From NCBI RefSeq assembly GCF_902686445.1, contig NW_025920103.1, forward strand, positions 4,510,783 to 4,574,782: 64,000 nucleotides of DNA, read 5' to 3'. How positions within the stretch are numbered: the stretch's first letter is position 1; the number at the start of each line of letters is the position of its first letter. Positions 12,030-24,200 of this stretch are shown here, piece after piece. This DNA comes from Sciurus carolinensis. Taxonomy: Eukaryota > Chordata > Mammalia > Rodentia > Sciuridae. Both the position numbers and the translations under genes were made by a program. Under the pieces are notes generated by a model. It was not told the DNA's origin, made no database searches, and worked only from the letters and a program-made list of their open reading frames with translations.

Positions 12030-13466
12030 CTGATTGGTTTTCAAGATGGCAAACTAGAGGGTGGCTGCATTTCATGTTGCTCCAGGACTCAGGACTCAAG
12101 AAGAGGAGATATTGAGAGACTTGGGACCAACTCAAAGCCTCCGGGTGAGTCTCTCCCATTGGGGAGGCATACTGGAGCGGTAGTCCTGGAACACAGGGAA
12201 CTTTGTGAAGTAGAGTTGCCCAATGAGACACCCCTCCCCCTGCTGGAGCAGGGAACACGGACAACTGGGAGCATCATAGAGGAGGCCGCTCAGCAAAACG
12301 CTTGGACTCGGAGCAACCCACTGGGGCTCCGGGCAGCTGCCCAGAGGAGGAGGCAAGCAGTGAGCTATTTGGACTCAGAGCAACCACTCCTGAACACTGG
12401 GGGGCTGCCCAGAGAAGGAGGAGGAGTGCGGCGGGTTGCTTGGACTTGGAGCAGCCCCACCAGAGCTCCAGGAGGATGCCTGGAGGAGGAGGTGTGTGGT
12501 GGGTCACTTGGACTCAGAGCGACTGCACCTGAACACCGGGGGTGCTGCCTGGAGGAGGAGGAGGAGCGAGGTGGGTTGCTTGGACTCGGAGTGACTGCAC
12601 CAGGGCTACGGGTGGCTGTCAGGAGGAGGAGGTGCGCAGTGAGTTGCTTGGACTCGTGGCGACCGCACTGGAACTCTGGGCGGCCACCTGGAGGAGGAGG
12701 AGTTGTGCGGCCACTCACTTGGACTCAGAGTGACCGCATGGAACACCAGGCAGCTGCCTGGAGGAAGAGGCGTGGGGCGGGTTACTGGGACTTGGAGCGA
12801 CTGCAAGGGGCTCCAGGTGGCTGCTCAGAGGAGGGGCTACATAGCCAGGTGATTAGGTGCAGAGCAGGGTCCCAGGGCCTAGGCGGCTTCTTGGTGGAAG
12901 AGTCACACAGAGACAAGCTGAGAGGTGGAGCGAAGATTCCAGGACTGCAGGTAGCTTCTCTGAGGAGGGGCAGCCTCAGGAAATTTGTCTGTGAAGGGCG
13001 AGGCTCCTGGGACCAGGAGGTAGGTCTGGGCCCCTGGGAACATTGCAGAGGAAGGCTGCCCAGCCCAGGCGGTAGTTGTGGATTGAGGGGAACCTCTAGG
13101 AGGGGAACTGACCAGCGAGACCTCCCCATCGGTGAGTCTTCCCTGCCAAGTGAGGTTTTCCCACAAGGACAGTAAAACCAGAGACACAGGTTCAAACAGG
13201 CCTTGCTTCAGTGCACAGCCTAGTTCCCCTTTGTTTGACCATTGGTCAACAAGTGGAGGCACCTCTGCCCACTAGCAGAGAATACCCCAACAGAAGGCCA
13301 CCACCCTGAGAGAGGCAGCTTCCTTGTGGAGCACTGCATTATCAACTTCCTCCAAGACTTCAGGCTACTGAAGGATAAGAGGGGATATACTAGAAATCTT
13401 CAGGGACATTATAAGTCAATAGAGGAAATCTGCAATATCTCAGCGGTCCAGTGATACCTGAACAAT
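12030..13466 (+). promoter_or_regulatory. L1 5' UTR / internal promoter (copy B)
   Basis: The region begins with 'caagatggc' at about 12042, matching a YY1-type site that also sits at the start of human L1. It continues into GC-rich tandem monomers (about 12296-12860), then a non-repetitive leader to the ORF1 start at 13467. That L1 5' UTRs act as internal RNA polymerase II promoters is established for human and mouse. That this one did so is inference from position and composition. Confidence 0.75.
12296..12860 (+). repeat. Tandem ~69-bp monomers in L1 5' UTR
   Basis: The phrase 'ttggactc' or a close variant recurs at 12302, 12369, 12440, 12508, 12580, 12648, 12719 and about 12787. That is eight units spaced 67-72 bp (mean about 69). 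Each unit has a 'gcgaccgcac'-like part, a 'ggctgcc' part and a run of GGAGGAGG. A 407-codon open frame (11952-13175) runs through the array but begins in flanking DNA, and I treat it as non-coding. Confidence 0.92.
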
Positions 13467-14513
13467 ATGAGAAAAAAAGGGAAGAAAATGCCCCAAACAA
13501 ATCTAGATGTTACATCAATAAAATCCAATGACAGCATGACAGAAGAAATGACAGAAAGGGAGTTCAGAATTTACATATTTAAAATGATCAGGGAAGCAAA
13601 CGATGAGATGAAAGAGCAATTGCAGGCATTGAATGATGAGATAAAAGAGGAAATACAGGTATTGAATGATTGCACCAATCGACAGATAAAAGAACAAATA
13701 CAGGAAGCAAAAGATCATTTCAATAAAGAATTAGAGATATTGAAAAAAAAACCAAACAGAAATCCTTGAAATGAAGGAAACAATAAACAAATTAAGAACT
13801 CCACAGAAAGCATAACCAATAGGATAGAACACCTAGAAGACAGAACCTCAGATATTGAAGATAAAATATTTAACTTTGAAAACAAAGTTGTACAAACAGA
13901 GAAGATGGTAAGAAATCATGAACATAATCTCCAAGAACTATTGGATATCATGAAAAGGCCAAATTTAAGAATTACTGGGATTGAGGAAGGCTTAGAGAAA
14001 CAAACCAAAGGAAAGAACAATCTATTCAATGAAATAATTTCAGAAAATTTCCCACATCTGAAGAATGAAATGGAAAATCAAGTTCAAGAGGCTTATAGGA
14101 CTCCAAATACACAAAATTACAACAGACCCACACCAAGGCACATTATAATGAAAATACCTAACATACAAAATAAAGACAGAATTTTAAAGGCTGTGAGAGA
14201 AAAGAACCAAATTACATTCAGGGGGAAACCAATACGGATATCAGCAGATTTTTCAATCCAGACCCTAAAAGCTAGAAGGGCCTGGAACAACATTTTTCAA
14301 GCCCTTAAAGAAAATAGATGCCAACCAAGAATCTTATACCCAGCAAAACTTACCTTCAAATTTGATGATGAAATAAAATCCTTCCATGATAAACAAAAGC
14401 TAAAAGAATTTACAAAAAGAAAGGCAGCATTACAGAACATTCTCAGCAAAATATTCCATGAGGAAGAGATGAAAAACAAAGAAGCAAATCAGCAAAGGGA
14501 GGAACTATCCTGA
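13467..14513 (+). pseudogene. L1 ORF1 (ORF1p, RNA-binding chaperone), broken
   Basis: ORF1p is the trimeric RNA-binding protein that packages L1 RNA. The start at 13467 begins M-R-K-K-G and matches copy C. The N-terminal part (to about residue 100) is rich in Glu, Lys and Gln with heptad-like spacing, as in the coiled coil. An RRM-like strand ('NLRITGIEEG') and the C-terminal domain follow from 13905. The nominal length of about 348 codons fits the family. One extra A in an A-run near 13742-13751 shifts the frame and gives a TGA at 13767-13769. A missing base shortly downstream (about 13785-13795) restores it. Confidence 0.9.
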
Positions 14514-14580
14514 AGGAATTGTCAAATAAAGGAGGCACCAATACATGTAAAAAAAAAATAAAATAAAAACAATAAAAAAA

Positions 14581-17500
14581 ATGAGCCAAATGACCTGGAA
14601 TACAAATCATATCTCAATAATAACCCTGAATGTTAATGGCCTGAATTCATCAATCAAAAGACATAGACTGGCAGATTGGATTAAAAAGAAAGATCCAACA
14701 CTATGTTGCCTACAAGAGACTCACCTCATAGAAAGAGATACCAATAGACTAAAGGTGAAAGGATGGGGAAAAACATACCATGCACATGCACTCAGCAAAA
14801 AACTGGGGTATCCATTCTCATTTCAGATAATGTGGACGTCAAGCCAATGTTAGTCAGAAGGGATAAAGAAGGACATTTCATACTGCTTAAGGGAACCACA
14901 AATCAGCAAGACATAACAATCATAAATATCTATGCCCCAAACAGTGGCTCATCCATGTATGTCAAACAAATCCTTCTCAATTTTAGAAACCAAATAGACC
15001 ATAACAGAATAATACTAGGTGATTTTAACACGCATCTCTCACCACTGGACAGATCCTCCAAACAAAAATTGAACAAAGAAACCATAGATCTCAATAACAC
15101 AATCAATAATTTAGACTTAACAGACATTTATAGAATATACCATCCAACCAAGAGCGAATACACTTTCTTCTCAGCAGCACATGGATCCTTCTCTAAAATA
15201 GACCATATATTATGCCACAAAGCTAATGTTATCAAATACAAGAAGATAGAGACACTACCTTGTATTTTATAAGATCATAATGGATTGAAAATAGAAATAA
15301 ATGAAAGAGTAAAAAAGAGAAACTACTCCAAAACCTGGATATTAAACAATATGCTATTATATGATGAATAGATAACAGAAGATATTAGGAAGGAAATTAA
15401 AAAAAATTTTTAAGAGGTAAATGAGAACAAAGAAACATCATATCAAAATCTCTGGGACACTATAAAAGCAGTACTTAGAGGAAAATTTATTTCATGGAGC
15501 GCATTCAATAAAAGAAGTAAAACTCAACAAATAAACGACCTAACACTACAGCTCAAAGCCCTAGAAAAAGAAGAACAGACCAACACCAAAAGTAGTAGAA
15601 GACAGGAAATAGTTAAACTCAGAGCTGAAATCAACGAAATTGAAACCAAAGAAACAATACAAAAAATTGACAAAATAAATAGTTGGTTCTTTGAAAAAAT
15701 AAACAAAATTGATAAACCCATAGCCACACTAACAAAGAGAAGATGAGAGAAAACCCAAATCACTAAAATTCGGAACGAACAAGGAAATATCACAACAGAC
15801 ACGACTGAAATACAAAACATAATTAGAAGCTATTTTGAAAATCTATACTCCAACAAAATAGAAAATTTCGAAGACTTCAACATGTTTCTAGAGACACATG
15901 AATTGCCTAAACTGAACGAGGAGGACATACACAATTTAAATAGACCAATTTCAAGTAATGAAATAGAAGAGGTCTTCAAAAGCCTACGAACAAAGAAAAG
16001 TCCAGGACCTGATGGGTTCTCAGCTGAGTTCTACAAAACCTTTAAAGAAGAGCTCATCCCAATACTTCTCAAAGTATTCCAAAAAACAGAAGAGGAGGGA
16101 ACCCTCCCAAACTCATTCTATGAAGCCAATATTAACCTGATACTAGACCAGACAGAGACACATCGAGGAAAGAAAATTTCAGACCAATATACTTAATGAA
16201 CGTCGATGCAAATATTCTCAACAAAATTTTAGCAAATCGCATACAAAAACATAGTAAAAAGATAGTGCACCATGATCAAGTGGGTTTCATCCCAGGGATG
16301 TAAGGTTGGTTCAACATCTGGAAATCAATAAATGTAATTCACCATATCAATAAACTTAAAGTCAAGAATCACATGATTATTTCAATAGATGCAGAAAAAG
16401 CATTTGATATTATACAGCACCCCTTCTTGCTCAAAACACTAGAAAAAATATGGATAGTGGGAACATTCCTTAACACTGTAAAGGCCATCTACGCTAAGCC
16501 CATTGCTAATATCATTCTAAATGGTGAAAAACTGAAAGCATTCCCCCTAAATACTGGAACAAGGCAGGGATGCCCTCTTTCACCACTCCTATTCAATATC
16601 GTCCTTGAAACTCTAGCCAGACCAATTAGACAGACCAAAGAAATTAAAGGGATACGAATAGGAAAAGAAGAACTCAAACTATCCCTGTTCGCTGATGACA
16701 TGATTATATACTTAGAGGAACCCAGAAATTCCACCAGAAAACTTTTAGATCTCATAAGTGAATTCAGTAAAGTAGCAGGTTACAAGATCAATGCTCATAA
16801 TTCCAATGCATTTTTATATATAAGTGATGAATCTTCAGAAAGAGAATTAGGAAAACTACCCCATTCACAATAGCCTTGAAAAAAATAAAATACTTGGGAA
16901 TCAATCTCACAAAAGAGGTGAAAGACCTCTACAATGAGAACTAAAGAACACTAAAGAAAGAAACCAAAGAAAACCTTAGAAGATGGAAAGTTCTCCCATG
17001 TTCTTGGATAGGCAGAATTAATATTGTCAAAATGGCCACACTACCCAAAGTGCTATACAGATTCAATGCAATTCCAATTAAAATCCCAATGACCTACCTT
17101 ACAGAAATAGAGCAAGCAATCATAAAATTCATCTGGAAGAATAAAAATCCCAGAATAGCTAAAGCAATCCTTCGCAGGAAAAATGAAGCTGGGGGTATTG
17201 CAATACCGGAACTTCAACTATACTACAAAGCAATAGTAACAAAAACAGCATGGTATTGGTACCAAAATAGACAGGTAGATCAATGGTACATAATAGAGGA
17301 GACGGACACATACCCAAATAAATCCAATTTTCTCATAGTAGACAAAGGGGCCAAAAATATGCAATGGAGAAAAGATAGCCTCTTCAACAAATGGTGCTGG
17401 GAAAATTGGAAATTCATATGCAACAGAATGAAATTAATCCATATCTCTCACCATGCATGAAACTAAATTCAAAATGGATTAAGGACTTTAGAATCAGACC

Positions 17501-18387
17501 AAAGACCCTGCCTATTATGGAAGAAAAAGAAGGTCCAGGTCTTCAACATGTTGGCTTAGGACCAGACTTCCTCAACAGGACTCCTATAGCACAATAAATA
17601 AAAGCAAGAATCAAAAACTGGGATAGATTCAAACTAAAAAGCTTTCTCTCAGCAATGGAAACTATCAGCAATGCGAAGAAAGAGCCTAAGGAGTGGGAGA
17701 AAACCTTTGGCAATCATACTTCAGATAGAGCACTAATCTCCAGAATCTATAAAGAACTCAAAAAACTCTACACCAAGAATACAAATAATCCAATCGACAA
17801 ATGGGCTAAGGAAATGAATAGACACTTCACAGAAGAAGATCTACAAGCAATCAACAAACATATGAAAAAAAGTTCCACATCTCTAGTAATAAGAGAAATG
17901 CAAATCAAAACCACCCTAAGATTCCATCTCACCCCAATTAGAATGGTGATTATCAAAAATACAAACTACAATAGGTTTTGGCAAAGATGTGGGGAGAAAG
18001 GTACACTCATACATTGCTGGGGGGGCTGCAAATTAGTGCAGCCAGTCTGCAAAGCAGTATGGAGATTCCTTAGAAAACTTGGAATGGACCCACCATTTGA
18101 TCCAGCTATCCGACTCCTTGACTTATACCCAAAGGACTTAAAATCAGCATCCTACAGAGATACAGCAACATCAATGTTCATAGCTACTCAATTCACAATA
18201 CAGATTTTGGAAACAACCTAGATGCCCTTCAATTGATGAATGGATAAAGAAACTGTGGTATTTATATACAATGGAAATTTACTCAGCCATAAAGAATGTT
18301 AAAATTATGGCACTTGCAGGTAAATGGATTAAATTGGAGAATATCATGCTAAGTGAGATAAACCAATCTCTAAAAAGCAAAGGATGA
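14581..18387 (+). pseudogene. L1 ORF2 (endonuclease-reverse transcriptase), broken
   Basis: The nominal ORF2 spans about 1,268 codons, close to the usual L1 length, from 14581 to a TGA at 18385-18387. The AP-like endonuclease shows N-V-N-G-L, Q-E-T-H, G-D-F-N and S-K-I-D-H. The reverse transcriptase shows [23 protein letters not shown] and the catalytic F-A-D-D (about 16690). The Cys-rich C-terminus is at about 17985-18040. Breaks include indels near 14800, 16145, 16850, 17435 and 18200, and stops at about 15270, 15368, 15411, 15745, 16302, 16942-16944 and 17595. The stop at 16942-16944 is shared with copy C. Confidence 0.93.
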
Positions 18388-18436
18388 ATGATCTCGCTGA
18401 TAAGTGGATGATGATACATAATGGGGGTTGGGAGGG

Positions 18437-18467
18437 GTTAGTGTTAGGGTTAGAATTAGGGTTAGGG
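18437..18467 (+). repeat. TTAGGG-like array in L1 3' UTR (copy B)
   Basis: About five TTAGGG-like units lie some 50 bp after the ORF2 stop, in the same place as in copies A, C and the nested L1. The rest of the 3' UTR is purine-rich (GGGGGGCAAGAATGG and similar). Confidence 0.9.
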
Positions 18468-18681
18468 AGGGGGGCAAGAATGGAGGAAGGAAGGACTGTA
18501 TAGAGGGAAAAGAGGGGTGGGAGGGGTGGGGGGAAGGGAAAAAATAACAGAATGAATCAAACAACATTACCCTATGTAAATATATGATTACACAACTGGT
18601 ATGCCTTTACTCCATGTACAAACAGAGAAACAACATGTATCACATTTGTTTACAATAAAATTTTAAAAAAATTCCCAAATG

Positions 18682-20375
18682 ATAATGTGGAACTATGCAA
18701 AAAAGGTTTTACTTCCTTGGGGTCAACAAAGCATGGGGGAAGGTGCTATCTGAATATTTTCTGCTACTCTGCATCCCAGTTTTATAAGGTGAATTTTGGG
18801 GCTCAATTTCAAAGAGACTCTTCCATGCAGAGAGGTTGAATGATCGACCTGAGCTTCCCCAGCTGTTGTAAGGGACAGGATTTAAATTACCCTGTGCAGA
18901 GCATGTATGCCTGGGAGGATGGGGCCTGGATCTTATTATCAGGTGTGAAAGAGCTGGAAGAAATGGTGTAGTGAAAATACCATATTCCTCCCTTCAAGCA
19001 TAATATTTAGAATTTCTCTTTCAGTTACTTTTGATAAAAGAAAAACTTTAGATATGTTAAATTTAGCAGGTGTTTTCTGTGCAAAGAGTGATTCCTGGAT
19101 TGGGCAGTACCCTGAATAGGATGGGTCTGACTGTCATCAGCTGGAGGGTCCTGGAAGGCTTCTTTGACCTGGTGAGAATAGGTTCTGCAGAATGAGTTCA
19201 ATCTATACTAGGTTGATCCGTGTCAGAGTTTGTGAGAACAGAAAATAAGGAGGTCTCATTGTTGGAGACATGGTCCTTCCCTCACCTGCTTCATGGGTGC
19301 CCAGTCTGTCTTCCAGAGGGGGCACCTGATGGCCATGGACTGTTTCAGACTCTGTGGGCCCAAGGGACACCGTGCTCTCTGCCTTCTGTGGAACATTCAC
19401 AGTGTCCCCCACGTGTTCCTCACCTCCGGGGATCCAGTCCCTGTGCCGAGACTTCCCCAGGCCAGCTACAAGCCAACATGCTTCCTGGTACCACCCTGTC
19501 TTCCTCTGTGGAAGAATTCACACACCTAGCACATGCATGTTCCTGGAAGCTGATGGAGGCTGTCTGGAGGGCTCTGGATGGTGCAGCCTCCATGGACGTG
19601 GACCACCACAGGGTTTATACTGCCCAGAATTATAACTGGCAAACCTGGAATTGCCAAAACCAAAACCACATTAACCATTTTAGAATGTTGCCTCACTGAG
19701 TTTGCTCATGGTTTGTGTGGCTTTGCTGCTCCATGATGAGCCATGAGCAAAAGAAGTTTTCAGCCTCCTCTGCTCTTCCTGGGTCCACACCAATAGCAGG
19801 TTTACCTCAATACAGCTCTAGTTCCCTGATTCAGGGGGCAGGGTACTGGTCATGAAAGGCTCTCCTGGGCAGTTTGACTTGGATCAACCTATGGAGTCCA
19901 TTGACATTGAATTTCTTAACAAGTTCAGTACTGGCTGATTTAGCATGAAAATCTGCCAGAGGCTGACCTGGTCACTCACACGAGCTTGATCTGCTTGTTG
20001 TTGGGTTGATGACTTTGAAACCGATCAGCTTCTGCTACCAGAGAGGGGGAATTCTTCCCCAACCAGGGTGTGATCTCAGCATCATCAGAACCTGTACTTG
20101 TCAGAGTTTCCCATGAACCTCCCCGAGGTGAAGCTGCACAGGTTTACAGCTGCTAGCGTACTATTCAGAAAAGTACCGTGTGAAGTCATTCACTCTTTGC
20201 AGATAAGGAAACCTACAGGGAGCATGGGTGAATACTAAGTGAGAGTCCCTTCTAACAGGGGTGCAGCCAACAGGGAGCTTGGTACTCGGGCCATGTGACC
20301 CTGTAGGATGGCAGCTGGGATTGTGGCCAACAGGGAAGTAATAGGGCCACTAGATTTCTGTGAATTTTACACATT
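18682..20375. other. Intergenic, mostly unrecognised
   Basis: Apart from a probable MIR at 18785-18905, no repeat or gene is recognised. A 159-codon frame at 19220-19699 overlaps two other frames on the same strand, lacks any domain, and is read as chance. Confidence 0.5.
18785..18905 (-). mobile_element. MIR SINE fragment
   Basis: The order of 'agagaggttgaatgatcgacctgag', 'ccagctgttgtaagggacaggattt' matches the reverse complement of the MIR core (the 'gaggttaagtaacttgcccaaggtcac...' region) with many changes. It is an ancient, partial copy. Confidence 0.5.
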
Positions 20376-20590
20376 TCTTTTCTTTCCTTTTTTTCTTTTT
20401 AATACTAAGAATTGAATCCAGGGGCGCTTAACCACTGAGCCACATCCCCAGCACTTTTTTATATTTTATTTATAGACAGGGTCTCACTGAGTTGCTTAGG
20501 GCCTCACTAAGTTGCTGAAGCTGACTTTGAACGTGTGGTCCTCCTGCCTCAGTCTCCTGAGCTACAGGCATGCACCACTGTGCCTAGTTC
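20376..20590 (-). mobile_element. Composite B1+ID SINE
   Basis: Read on the minus strand, a B1 monomer ('tgcatgcctgtagctcaggag ... agaccctgtct') is joined to an ID-like tRNA part ('gctggggatgtggctcagtgg ... attcaattctt') and a T/A-rich tail. This fused arrangement is typical of SINEs reported from squirrels. Small differences from the copies at 20929 and 22742 indicate moderate age. Confidence 0.88.
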
Positions 20591-20912
20591 ATACAATTTC
20601 TAAAGTGTACTAGGGGCACATCTATTCAAATAGAACTCAGAGAGAGCTTGCTTATTTGACAATGCTTTCCATATAATTTAATCTGCAACCTGAGCCCAAT
20701 TAGCTTAACATCTCTCTTTTGTAAGAAGAGATACCTTTTGGAACCCATCTGGAATATTCCAAAGTTAATCCATGATCAAGAAGAAGGCTTAATGTAGAAT
20801 TTAAGTTTGTGGAAAAAAAAATCAAACATTTAAAATTCCATCAAAATAGGATTACAGGGAACAATTTAAAGACTTCAGTAGAAAATACTGATAATTACAT
20901 AGTTGTGGAAAA
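20591..20912. other. Intergenic, nothing recognised
   Basis: AT-rich spacer between two composite SINEs, with no coding or repeat signal seen. Confidence 0.5.
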
Positions 20913-21133
20913 ATCTTAGCTCTTTAAATTTTTTTCTTAGTACCAGGGATTGAACCCAGCCTGCTTTACCACTGAGCCACACCCCCAGTACATTTTACTT
21001 TTTATTTTGAGACAGGGTCTCACTAAGTTGCCCAGGCTGGACTTGAACTTGGGATCCTCCTGCCCCAGCCTACTGAGCTGCTGGGATGACAGGCATGTGC
21101 CACCTCGCCTGGCAATATCTTAGTTCATTTAAA
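20913..21133 (-). mobile_element. Composite B1+ID SINE with target-site duplication
   Basis: Same B1+ID architecture as at 20376. The flanks 'atcttagctctttaaa' (20913-20928) and 'atcttagttcatttaaa' (21117-21133) form an imperfect duplication of about 16 bp around the body at about 20929-21114. In this copy the B1 half reads like a standard 'ctgggatgacaggcatgtgccac' unit. Confidence 0.9.
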
Positions 21134-21630
21134 CAGAAAGGATTGAATTTTCTGAAATAAGTAAAAACCAACAAAAAACACATTAAGCACAAGAAATCAT
21201 CTTGGTAAAACAGAATCCTCACTTCCTAGGCCAATTACTTAAAAGGTGAAGAAAACCCTTCCAGTTTTAATTCAGAGCAACTCACACTCAAAGAAAACCC
21301 TGCTTAATGAAGGGGAGTGGGGTGCTTTGATCTTCTGCCCCTGACCTGGACCAGCATGGCCACACACATAACTTTCACAGGACTCCTCTTTCCTTCACCT
21401 TCCACTCCTGCCATCCATCCAGATGGCCCCCTACTTTCCTCTCATTCTAAAACAAGAAGTCATTCATTCTACCTTAGGACAAAAATTAACCTCTTTTATC
21501 TCTTAACACAACAGAATAAAGGTGCTTCTTATAGATATTTAGTTTGTTTTTACCAAAAGTAAATAACCTTTCAGTGTGCTTGGGTAGGGAGTTTTCCCAG
21601 GAATTTTGATGGCATATTCTGTGTTTTATT
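21134..21630. other. Intergenic, nothing recognised
   Basis: No gene-like frame. An 81-codon frame at 21317-21562 has no domain. Confidence 0.5.
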
Positions 21631-21710
21631 TCCCCCTGTGGTACTGGATGGAGCCCAGGACTTTGTGCATGGTACACAAACACTCTCCCACTGAGCTAAC
21701 TCCTCAGCCC
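21631..21710 (-). mobile_element. ID SINE
   Basis: The reverse complement reads 'ggctgaggagttagctcagtgg', a tRNA-like body with 'tgtgtaccatgcacaaagtcctgg', then 'ccagtaccaca'. This is a diverged single ID element. Confidence 0.82.
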
Positions 21711-22279
21711 TTGTTAATTAAAATTCTTAAACCTTAGTGACCTTAATGTCCACTGACACTAGGAAGCTAAGGGCTGAAAGAAATTATTGCCAGAAGATTT
21801 TGCTGCTGGCGAGATTACTGGCTGCCAAAAGCAATTGCTTAACAGTGTTACTGGAGCCTGATTTTCAAACTAAATATGCAGACAAATAACATAGGGAATC
21901 TTGGTAGCACTCAGACTAATTTGGCACATCTGGTACTGTAGAGAGGCACACTCTAACAAGCCTCCAGCCATGCCCTGGCTGATGCCTGTCAGACTGTGCA
22001 GCCTGGCCTGGCTTGATGGTCCTCACCACAGCTGTGCATTGGGATTGGCAGGGGGAGAGCTGTACTGTTGCAGGTGCTCGATGCCACCCTGGATGTTTTG
22101 GTTGACTTTGTCTGATAGTGGCCCTTCCCTAGAGTCTTGAGGGTCAACTGCCACCCCTTCCAGTGGGAGCACCACGAGGGACACAGGTAGACCAGTCCCC
22201 ACTGTCATTTATGATTAAAGGCAGAGGTGCCCTTGAGAAGCACTTGAGAAGTAATATTACACTTAGAGATTTCACGTCC
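21711..22279. other. Intergenic, nothing recognised
   Basis: Unique-looking sequence. No repeat or gene identified. Confidence 0.5.
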
Positions 22280-22465
22280 TCAGCACTTATTATACACTGA
22301 CGACTCTGTAAATGACATTGATTCTCTACTTAATTGTTACAAAATGCTGCAGGGTGGCACTGCTACTATCCCTACTTGTAGACAAGGACATTAGGGTAAA
22401 AGAAACTATGTTACGTGCATGAAACTTCACAGTAATTAAAGTAAGAGCAGGGAGGTAACCGCAGG
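22280..22465 (-). mobile_element. MIR SINE
   Basis: The order 'cacttattatacactgacgac', 'ttgttacaaaatgctgcagggtgg', 'actatccctacttgtagacaagg' corresponds to the reverse complement of MIR ('tactatgtgccaggcact... ttacagatgaggaaactgagg'). Highly diverged, as expected for an element older than the placental radiation. Confidence 0.65.
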
Positions 22466-22732
22466 AGACCTGCTGGAACTAGCATGCCTAATCAGTTGCA
22501 GTGAGTGAAGAGTGACAATGTTTCCTCCAGGGAACTCTGTGGAGAGAAGCCCAGAAGACCTGGGTGAGAATACAGATGCTGCACCAGGCTGGGGCCAATG
22601 GCCATCACCAGACCAGTCTCACCAAGAACCTCCTGTGACCCATCGCTCACCACACACCATGTCTGCTTAGCCTCTCTGCAGTCCCTCAGTCCTGTCCAGT
22701 CACCTCTTTCCAGGTGGTGCCTCCAGAATCAT

Positions 22733-22964
22733 CTGTTCCTAATTATAATAACAATTATTATTTTGGTGCCAGAAATTGACCCAGGGGTGCTTAACCACTG
22801 AGTCACATCCCCAGTCCCTTTTATATTTTATTTTGAAACAGGGTCTCACTAAGTTGCTTAGGGTCCCACTATGTTGCTGAGGCCACACTAAGTTGCGATC
22901 CTCCTTCCTCAGCCTCCCAAGTCACTGGGATTACTGGCGTGGCCCCTACACCTGGCTGTTCCTA
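22733..22964 (-). mobile_element. Composite B1+ID SINE with target-site duplication
   Basis: Third B1+ID SINE in the minus orientation. The ID half is at about 22760-22825 and the B1 half runs to 22955, with a small internal duplication of the 'cactaagttgc' phrase. The direct repeat 'ctgttccta' flanks it at 22733-22741 and 22956-22964. Confidence 0.88.
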
Positions 22965-24084
22965 GCTATTTGGGGCAAAGAAGAGTTGAGCGAGACCAGC
23001 CACAGGCTGCCTTGCTGGGGTCACATCTCAGGTGTCTGCTCACTTGACGCTCTGCCCTGGATCTTCTCAATGTGGATTTGCTGTGGGTGTCCTGTGGACC
23101 CTGGCAGGGACAGTACAGGGGCAGCAGTACCACCCTCCACTTAGACATGGAAAATACTCACTCTCTCAGCGATTCCAGAGAATCACTGCTAACCCCAGGC
23201 TGGCATGGAGGACAGGCTTGCTCAGATAACCATTGAAGAGTAACTAGGAGACAGGAAGTAGGCAACATGGGAGCTGAGAGGCCAAGGGTGGGGAGGGTGA
23301 GCCCTGTGGGACTTCCTGTCTTGGGTGTATCCACTGCTTGGTGCTGGTCTTGTGTCCTTCAGGAAGGTAATCTCTCCAGTTCATAGCATAAGTCCTCCCC
23401 GGCTGCTTCCAGGAACACAGCATTGTGCTACCATAGAATTCACTCTTTCTTACTCCCCAACAGTAACCTAGTAACCTAGGACACACTGTCCCAAGGATAC
23501 CTGTTCTCACCTGTGGGTGTGGCCAGGTGGACCTGTGCCCCTGCTGAAGGGTCTGATGAAGCAAGGCCACTTGTGTGCTCCAGGTTTTCTGTATAACTCC
23601 TGACCCTGAGCACGCTCTTCATTTTGCTCTTTCCCTCTCTCCCACCTGTGGGTATATGCCCTCTCCCTCCCAGACAAATGGTACCTCAGAGAGAATAGGT
23701 GAACAGTGGTGATGGTGAACAGAGGAGGTCCCCTTCCTGCTGAGCTCCCCCTGCTCATCCTGGGCACTCACTGCAGACTGCTGCCCTGCTGCAGGAGCCC
23801 TGTCGGCAACACGGCACAGGCCATTTCAGGTCCTGGCCCTCCTCAGCCTCCCTTGACGTCTCAGTACATGATGGCAGAGCCTCCTTGCTGAGAGCCCGCA
23901 GCCCTCCCTGAGAACCCCTGGCGATGCTGCTCAGTGATAAGGTTGCTTTACTGCCAGAGACTGGCTGGGCACACAACCTGGGGGAGAAAGTGCATCCCTG
24001 CGCTATGCTGAAAATGATGCTGTGGGCCTGAGAGTCTGCATGACAAAAAAGAGAAGGCTTTGGTATCAGAGAGATTAGGGGTGA
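22965..24084. other. Intergenic, nothing recognised
   Basis: Frames of 80-114 codons occur on both strands and overlap each other. None shows a domain, so no gene is called. Confidence 0.5.
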
Positions 24085-24200
24085 CATTACTGTTGGCATT
24101 TATTAGCTTGGGACCTTACATGACATAACCTTTCCATTTTCTTATCTAAAAGAGTGTTGATTTTACCTCATGAATGTGAGGACTAAGTGAGATATAGGTC
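24085..24200 (+). mobile_element. MIR SINE fragment
   Basis: 'attagcttgggacctt', 'cataacctttccattttcttatctaaaa' and 'tcatgaatgtgaggactaagtgaga' line up in order with the MIR core ('tagctgtgtgaccttgggcaagtta ... tcatctgtaaaatg ... ttgtgaggattaaatgaga'). Confidence 0.72.

Larger units (their letters stand above)
12015..18681 (+). mobile_element. Full-length LINE-1, decayed (copy B)
   Basis: A complete L1: 5' UTR with tandem monomers, ORF1, a short inter-ORF spacer (about 67 bp, A-rich), ORF2, G-rich 3' UTR and A-rich tail. It is flanked by a perfect 15-bp target-site duplication 'aaaaattcccaaatg' at 12015-12029 and 18667-18681. Eight bases lie between the left duplication and the point where copy B and copy C become alike ('tttcaagatggc', about 12038). 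Both ORFs carry several indels and stops, so it cannot move by its own proteins and is older than copy C. Confidence 0.96.
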
